Assembly (NCBI GenBank): GCA_036874045.1
Contig: CM072340.1
Location: forward strand, 15,001 to 79,000
Length of the DNA: 64,000 nucleotides
Reading direction: 5' to 3'
From: Cymodocea nodosa
Lineage: Eukaryota > Streptophyta > Magnoliopsida > Alismatales > Cymodoceaceae
The translations under genes and the position numbers were made by a program. The notes beneath the pieces were generated by a model. It was not told the origin of the DNA and did not search any database. It saw only the letters and a list, made by a program, of their open reading frames with translations. Shown one piece after another: positions 58,740-64,000 of the stretch. How positions within the stretch are numbered: the first letter of the stretch is position 1; the number at the start of each line of letters is the position of its first letter.

Positions 58740-61700
58740 ATGGCCTCGGCGATGCTCGCCATGAATTTCTTCGTCGGGATTCGATCAACCGGCCCAATCT
58801 CAAACGCGGCGAGAGCGCCTATTGCCGGCCTTCGATCGATAACCCGGAGATCTCCATTTTATAGATCTTTCTGCAGGGCAAGTTCGGTCCTTTTCTAGTT
58901 TTCGCTTCGTTATTCTCGTGAGAGATCTTTGTACGGAAATATTGGTCATAAATCAATTGTGGTGCCAATGATTCGTTGAAGTTTTCATTTTAGCTCTTTT
59001 TTGTTGAATTTGGTTTGCAATTGGAGTTGTTCTTCTGTGGCGAGTGATTATACTTGTTCACGTATTTTTCTTATACCGTATCCAGTCTTCTTCGTCTCAG
59101 GAATTGATCGCCATTGCGTTATTGAATTAAATCGCTGCAGAGTAGATCATCTTACAATTCTGTCAGCTCTTCCTGGTTGGCGTCGCCCATCGTTGCACTG
59201 GGTCGTAGTTTTACAAATGCATCGATTGGAACAACTACCACTCCATCAACAACCATCGTGGCCAATGAACCTGTAGTTTCCGTTGATTGGTTACATGCTA
59301 ATCTCAAAGAGCCTGATATCAAGGTATTCACTCATCACCCCAGTTCCATGTTCCCCATAATGCAGTAGCTAGTGTGTTGTGCATACTCACTAACTCATAA
59401 CCAGTTCCAACTTTCCCATAATGCAGTAGCCAGTGTGTTGTGCATACTCACTAATCAAGAAATGATTATCTTATGCAGCTTGTTATGTCTTTCGTTAAAA
59501 AAAAATGGTGTTATTATTCATCCATCCGTGCTTTTCTGTTTGCGTAGTCAAGGTTCCATTGGTCATCTTTCCTTTATGGTCTGCCACGTACAGCCAAGTA
59601 TTCGTTAGAACTCAGTCCCAATAAATAAAATTCAATAAAGTGCATATTCATAATCATTACTCTGAAGCTTTATAGTTCCATTGGGTAGCCCCATTCAATC
59701 ACCCAATGCACACATGGTCTTGGGGTCGTGAGTGCAACTTTTAGAAGATGCAAAATCACAACTATTCTTTTTGTATGTCCATTGAATTACTTGGACCTCC
59801 ATTTTCCATAACAAAGCCTAAAAGGTAGGAGTGGAGTTTAACGGTTGACAAAGTCCAGTGTAAACTAATGGTTGAAGGAAGCACCACAGTCTTTGAAGTT
59901 GAATAGTTCTTTAAAAAGCATGCAATGTAGCATTCTTGTATTCCACATTTTGATTTTAAGTTCATCAGTTAGAATCATTCATGTGCTAGGAGGAACTTTT
60001 AACAAATGACTTTGGGAGAGCAGAGGAATCAATCACAAAGGCATTAATCTTATCAAATGGGAGATGGTTTGTAGGCCAAAAGGCAGGGAGGGTTTGGAAT
60101 TCAATCAATAAATATCTTCAACAAGGCTTCTTTTTTCCTTGGATATATTTTTACCCAACAATTTTCAAAACAAAGGATCTTCAATAAGGTGTCAAGGCTT
60201 TACTTTGCATGTGGCTTTTGAGATGGCTTCCCAAGGACAAGGCTCTATGGGTAGGTAAGAATTGTGGCAGGTATGGAGCTTTTAATGACTTTGGCAACTC
60301 CACCACCTACTAGTCATATGTCTCATTTCTAGAAAGGGGTTCAACAACTTGGTTTTTAGTTGGGAAATGGAAGGAGTATCAGATTTTGGGTTGGATAAAT
60401 GGATCTCTCCTTTAGTTTTCTACACCCAATTGCTGAAGATTTTTGCACTGGTTAAAGACCCTTTGATCTATGTGAAGGACCTGGGCTTTATTTATTGCAC
60501 AAGTTGGGGGTGGAACACATTGCAAGTAGCTGAACTGCTTCAGATCCTTTCCAATGGTTGCCTGTGTCTTGGAGAGGCTGACCATGCCAAATGGGGTTCA
60601 GGTAAGAAAGGGGAATTTACTGTATGGGGCTGTTGTGCAACAGCTTCCAACATAGGAAGAATGGATTCCTGCAAATATACATCACATCCTCACCCAACAT
60701 GTGTTGCATGTGACTTGATTAGGATTCTTTTTAAACATATCATATGGCATGTTAAGGATACTTATAGAAAAAATAATTTAAATTTGCTTTGCATGCAACA
60801 AAAATTTGTTGAGGACATAACATGTATTTAATAGGATAGTTTTTTGTTGCATGATACTAAAATAATATGGGATAACTCTTGATTTTTTATACATGTTTTA
60901 TCATAGTATCATGTCATGTATGCTTTATACATCTATTTTATGTTTCATTTCATGTTATAATCTCACTAGTAGGGTTAGCCATGTAAATCCTTTTTTACCA
61001 AGCATTTCTAAATTTGTTATTTTGAACCATTTAATATTTATTTTTAAATATATTATTTATTTTGATGTTAAATGGAGTCAAGTCATATCATAAATTTAAA
61101 ATTTTATTAAATCCTCAAATTCAAATTGTATTGTATCCAAGTCCTAAACATGTTGGTGCTTCCTAGCTTCTAATCATTCTAGTGGCATCCACCATTCCAA
61201 TAAAATCGTGTAGAAAATTAATACCCCATTAAAGGTCAAAGCATTTATGTGACTCTTTATGCACTAGAGAGTGGTTTTGAATGCCTATAGAAGAATATGG
61301 GTTGAAGATTGGACCCTAAATCTTAATTTTTGCTTTTGTAGGAAAGTAGACAAGGATCTTAATCATGTTTTCTTCAGTTGTAAAGTGGTGTCATCAATAG
61401 TGAGGGAAATGCCTACTTAGTTGATGGGACAATTCCATTTTAAGAAAATTAAGGATATACTGTAAAGCATGATATTTATAATTGTTGACTTGATCATCTT
61501 TTCAGGTATTGGATGCTTCTTGGTACATGCCCAATGAACAAAGGAATCCATTTCGAGAATTTCAGGTTGAGTTATTGTATAATTTTTATAGGTGTTATAG
61601 AGACTTGCATGTTTAATAATCTAAATAATAATTTCTTGAATTTAGTCAGGTCAATGAAATATTGAAATTACAAAATTTTTTCATTAAAATGTTGAAATCA

Positions 61701-64000
61701 AATAAATGAAAGATAAACCTGTAGTATAGTTACCATGATGTCTTTTTCTTTGCTGTAATGAAAAGAAAATTTTATAAAACAGCTATTTTCCTAGCTATAT
61801 TTTATGATTCAAAATGTTAGGCTATAAGACATGATTATATACAAAAATTAGTATTACTGTGATACGTGGATGAATGGTAATACTATAATAAAAAATAAAT
61901 TTTATTAAGAATAGAATAAGAGTTGCACTAATTGAAGATAAGATAAGAGAAGCTTAGCTTAGATGGTTTAATCATATTTTTAAGAGACTAAGAAATGTAT
62001 TAGTTAGGTGAGGAGAATTAATTAATGTAAAGAAATTAAAAGATAGGATATAGTTAATTCTTGTAAGGATAATGAAGGCAATGAGGGAGGCTGAGAACAA
62101 GTGGAACCCATGTTGAATATAGTTATAAATGTAGATGAGAGGAAATATAGATGTAACACTTATTATAGACCATCTGTTTTCGTATACAAGGACATGCAAA
62201 CATCCATTACAGGCTTCTTGTTTCTTCCAGCTTTTTTTGCATATCTGATCTTCCATCTGTCATGCAGGTTGCTCATATACCTGGTTCTGTTTTCTTTGAT
62301 CTTGATGGCATTTCAGATCATTCTAGCAAGGTGAGATTGTACTTCTCTGCAATAATCATTTTTCCCAAATTCACTCCTGTTAGAACATCTTTGTTCTTGA
62401 TGAAGCATGAACAAACTTCAACAAATCCAAAATTTAATTACTCTGTGCAATTCTTTTTGTGCCTTTTTTCTCCTGAGGATCATTTCTTCTTTTACTCTTG
62501 ATTTGGACTGTCAACCCCACGTAGTGAAATTTTTGCCATTGATTGGTTGTTTTTACTGTGAAACTTCCAATTTAATCCATTTTCTTGAAACCATTCTTTC
62601 CAATGGTGATATATACCACTTGATGATGACAAGAAATATAAATCATGTGCGATGATTTTTTGTGATGCTTGTGTGTGATAAGTTGATGCTACTTTTAGTG
62701 ATCAAACTAAGTAGATAATGTCTCCTTTAATGTGTTGAAATTTAAAAGTTGAAAGATTTTAGTTTGGTAATATTTTACATGATCTTGCATTTCTTGTCTA
62801 TAGTATATTCTAAGACCATTCTTCATGTAATTTATTGCATAGTTTCATTTTGATAATTAAATCATAAAAGTTTACTTATACATGCAAATTTCATCTGAAA
62901 TTTCTAAATCAGATTCCACACATGCTACCATCAGAAGAAGGATTTGCTGCTGCAGTATCTGCACTTGGCATTGATAACAAGGATGGAGTGGTTGTTTATG
63001 ATGGAAAGGGAATCTTCAGTGCAGCACGTGTCTGGTGGTAAGTCACTTATTGTAACTAATATATGGATCCAAATTATCTGTAGTTGGGACTTGGGACTCG
63101 TGAAAACTGTGTGAGGTTATGCTCATGTGTATTTCCAATGGGTGGATATGCCACTAGATGTTCAATGTGGAATTTGGTTATTTGAAAACATAAGTTTTTC
63201 CTGATTAGCAAATGATTGCTTATTTTATCAAGTTGAGAGATTTGAGAGTTGAAACAATGGAAGGAAATGGAAAGCATTGCTTTACACAGTGTTATTCCTT
63301 ATTAGGTTACCAAAATCTGAAGATTTTTCCATTTAGTATGCATCGTTAAGTTGTATTTCTTGTTTCATCATTTTATTTATTTCATCTATTAATAAGTTGC
63401 TGTTAAACATTTAAAAACTTACATCTTGCTATTATTTGATATTCTTGTGGCCCACTTGTGCATCCTCTTGTCATCTCACTCTCATAAGAAATACAATTCC
63501 ATGTATTAGAATGAAAAAATGCATGATGAAACAGATGATCAAAATGAAAAAAAATGCTTGACTTTCCTTGGAACATGACTACCCATGTATCTGTAGATGT
63601 GCAACCATGCATGCATGATCATAATTTTAGAAACATCATTATCTATTATCTAAAGGATTTAGCAGGGTTGATTAATTTAAAATTTGTATGATGATTATAT
63701 TTCAATTTCTGAATCCTCTATTTTGTCTTACCAAGAATTGGTGCTGAATTCTAGGACTGTTTTGTTGCTAAACATTCTGTATGTCTGTCTCAAAAAAAAA
63801 TCCAATGAATTTTATGTGTATGGCTATCCTTCTGCCCAAAAATGAATTCTTACTGGTACAGAGCCATGCACCCAAATTGATTTGAGTCAGAATGTAATTG
63901 AGCTTTATGCTTTAGATTTCTTCATTTTCTCTTATAGTTTGGATAAGCTTCATGCTTCCAATTTTTCATACTCCTGATAATGAAAGGATGTTCCGGGTGT
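58740..64000 (+). CDS. STR1: thiosulfate/3-mercaptopyruvate sulfurtransferase, 5' part
   Basis: Exons in phase: 58740-58877, 59141-59323, 61506-61565, 62268-62330, 62913-63037 and the first 14 bases of the next at 63987-64000 (W, then MFRV). 190 residues are visible before the partial exon. The enzyme moves sulfur from 3-mercaptopyruvate or thiosulfate to acceptors such as cyanide or thiols. Residues 1-60 are Arg/Ser-rich with few acidic residues ([15 protein letters not shown]), as expected for a mitochondrial targeting peptide. The first rhodanese domain starts near residue 89 ([13 protein letters not shown]) and includes [52 protein letters not shown] and [17 protein letters not shown]. 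The catalytic Cys domain lies beyond the window. Intron 1 has a GC donor (agg then gcaagt) instead of GT. A GTG-initiated extension upstream was rejected in favour of this ATG. Confidence 0.93.
59990..61470 (+). mobile_element. LINE (L1-like) relic in sulfurtransferase intron 2
   Basis: Plus-strand translation gives broken pieces of the C-terminal part of a plant L1-type reverse transcriptase polyprotein: an RPKGRE-like GGLG stretch and KALWV near 60060-60260, a [15 protein letters not shown] segment near 60593-60640, then a zf-RVT-like domain ([35 protein letters not shown]) at 61225-61390. Stops are frequent, and a stretch at about 60720-61120 has no LINE similarity, so a later insertion may interrupt it. 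Confidence 0.6.
61895..62115 (+). mobile_element. RTE-type LINE fragment in sulfurtransferase intron 3
   Basis: Reads [14 protein letters not shown], stop, [13 protein letters not shown], stop-interrupted [11 protein letters not shown]. This matches the typical C-terminal end of plant RTE-clade reverse transcriptase (LRWFGHVxRRPxxAPVRR). Short and broken by stops. Confidence 0.6.

Noticed and set aside
60349-60831. 160-codon open frame in sulfurtransferase intron 2 as a nested gene
   Set aside because: Its best parts match the broken end of a LINE polyprotein, and surrounding frames carry stops.
1-64000. CRISPR arrays, prokaryotic operons, tRNA or rRNA genes
   Set aside because: Introns, plant gene families and LTR elements show a plant nuclear genome. 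The tandem arrays lack unique spacers, and no tRNA cloverleaf or rRNA sequence was recognised by eye.

Overview
This is a 64 kb window from a plant nuclear genome. The genes have introns, the intergenic DNA is AT-rich, and degraded LTR retrotransposons are abundant. All three recognisable host genes match angiosperm families. I cannot decide between monocot and eudicot from the sequence alone.

Layout. 1-19,500: no intact gene. This part is retroelement debris and repeats. It holds a remnant that resembles a receptor-kinase exon (minus, about 0.8 kb), a 2.7 kb imperfect palindrome whose loop carries a Ty3/gypsy-like gag fragment (about 3.87-6.58 kb), an orphan promoter and first exon (minus, about 7.6-7.8 kb), a block of short CGGT/ACCG hairpins (10.2-11.5 kb), a degenerate ~93 bp tandem array (16.25-16.8 kb) and a minus-strand relic of a plant transposon-associated protein (17.3-18.95 kb). 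20.7-25.7 kb: a decayed Ty1/copia element with two 197 bp LTRs, inserted inside an older repeat family. 25.9-26.4 kb: an 80 bp tandem array. 32.2-37.0 kb: a second decayed Ty1/copia element. 37.7-40.5 kb: a complete LSD1-type zinc-finger gene of 6 coding exons (181 aa). 41.1-42.5 kb: a minus-strand copia pol remnant. 44.8-50.3 kb: a third Ty1/copia element, the youngest looking, with a single gag-pol frame broken only by in-frame stops. 53.7-57.5 kb: a complete UDP-arabinose 4-epimerase gene (MUR4/UXE type, 10 coding exons, 415 aa). 58.7-64.0 kb: the 5' part of a mitochondrial-type sulfurtransferase gene (STR1/MST type), cut by the window edge. Its introns hold relics of two different LINE types.

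The three host genes all lie on the + strand and do not form a pathway: LSD1 restrains cell death, the epimerase supplies UDP-arabinose for cell walls in the Golgi, and the sulfurtransferase handles 3-mercaptopyruvate or thiosulfate. Coding exons were placed by reading splice sites and phases by hand. UTRs and promoters are much less certain. I see no CRISPR array, no prokaryotic operon and no clearly new multi-gene system. The most unusual items are the large palindrome, the CGGT/ACCG hairpin block, an unidentified minus-strand coding relic at 31.76-32.15 kb, and the GC-rich tandem leader of the third copia element.
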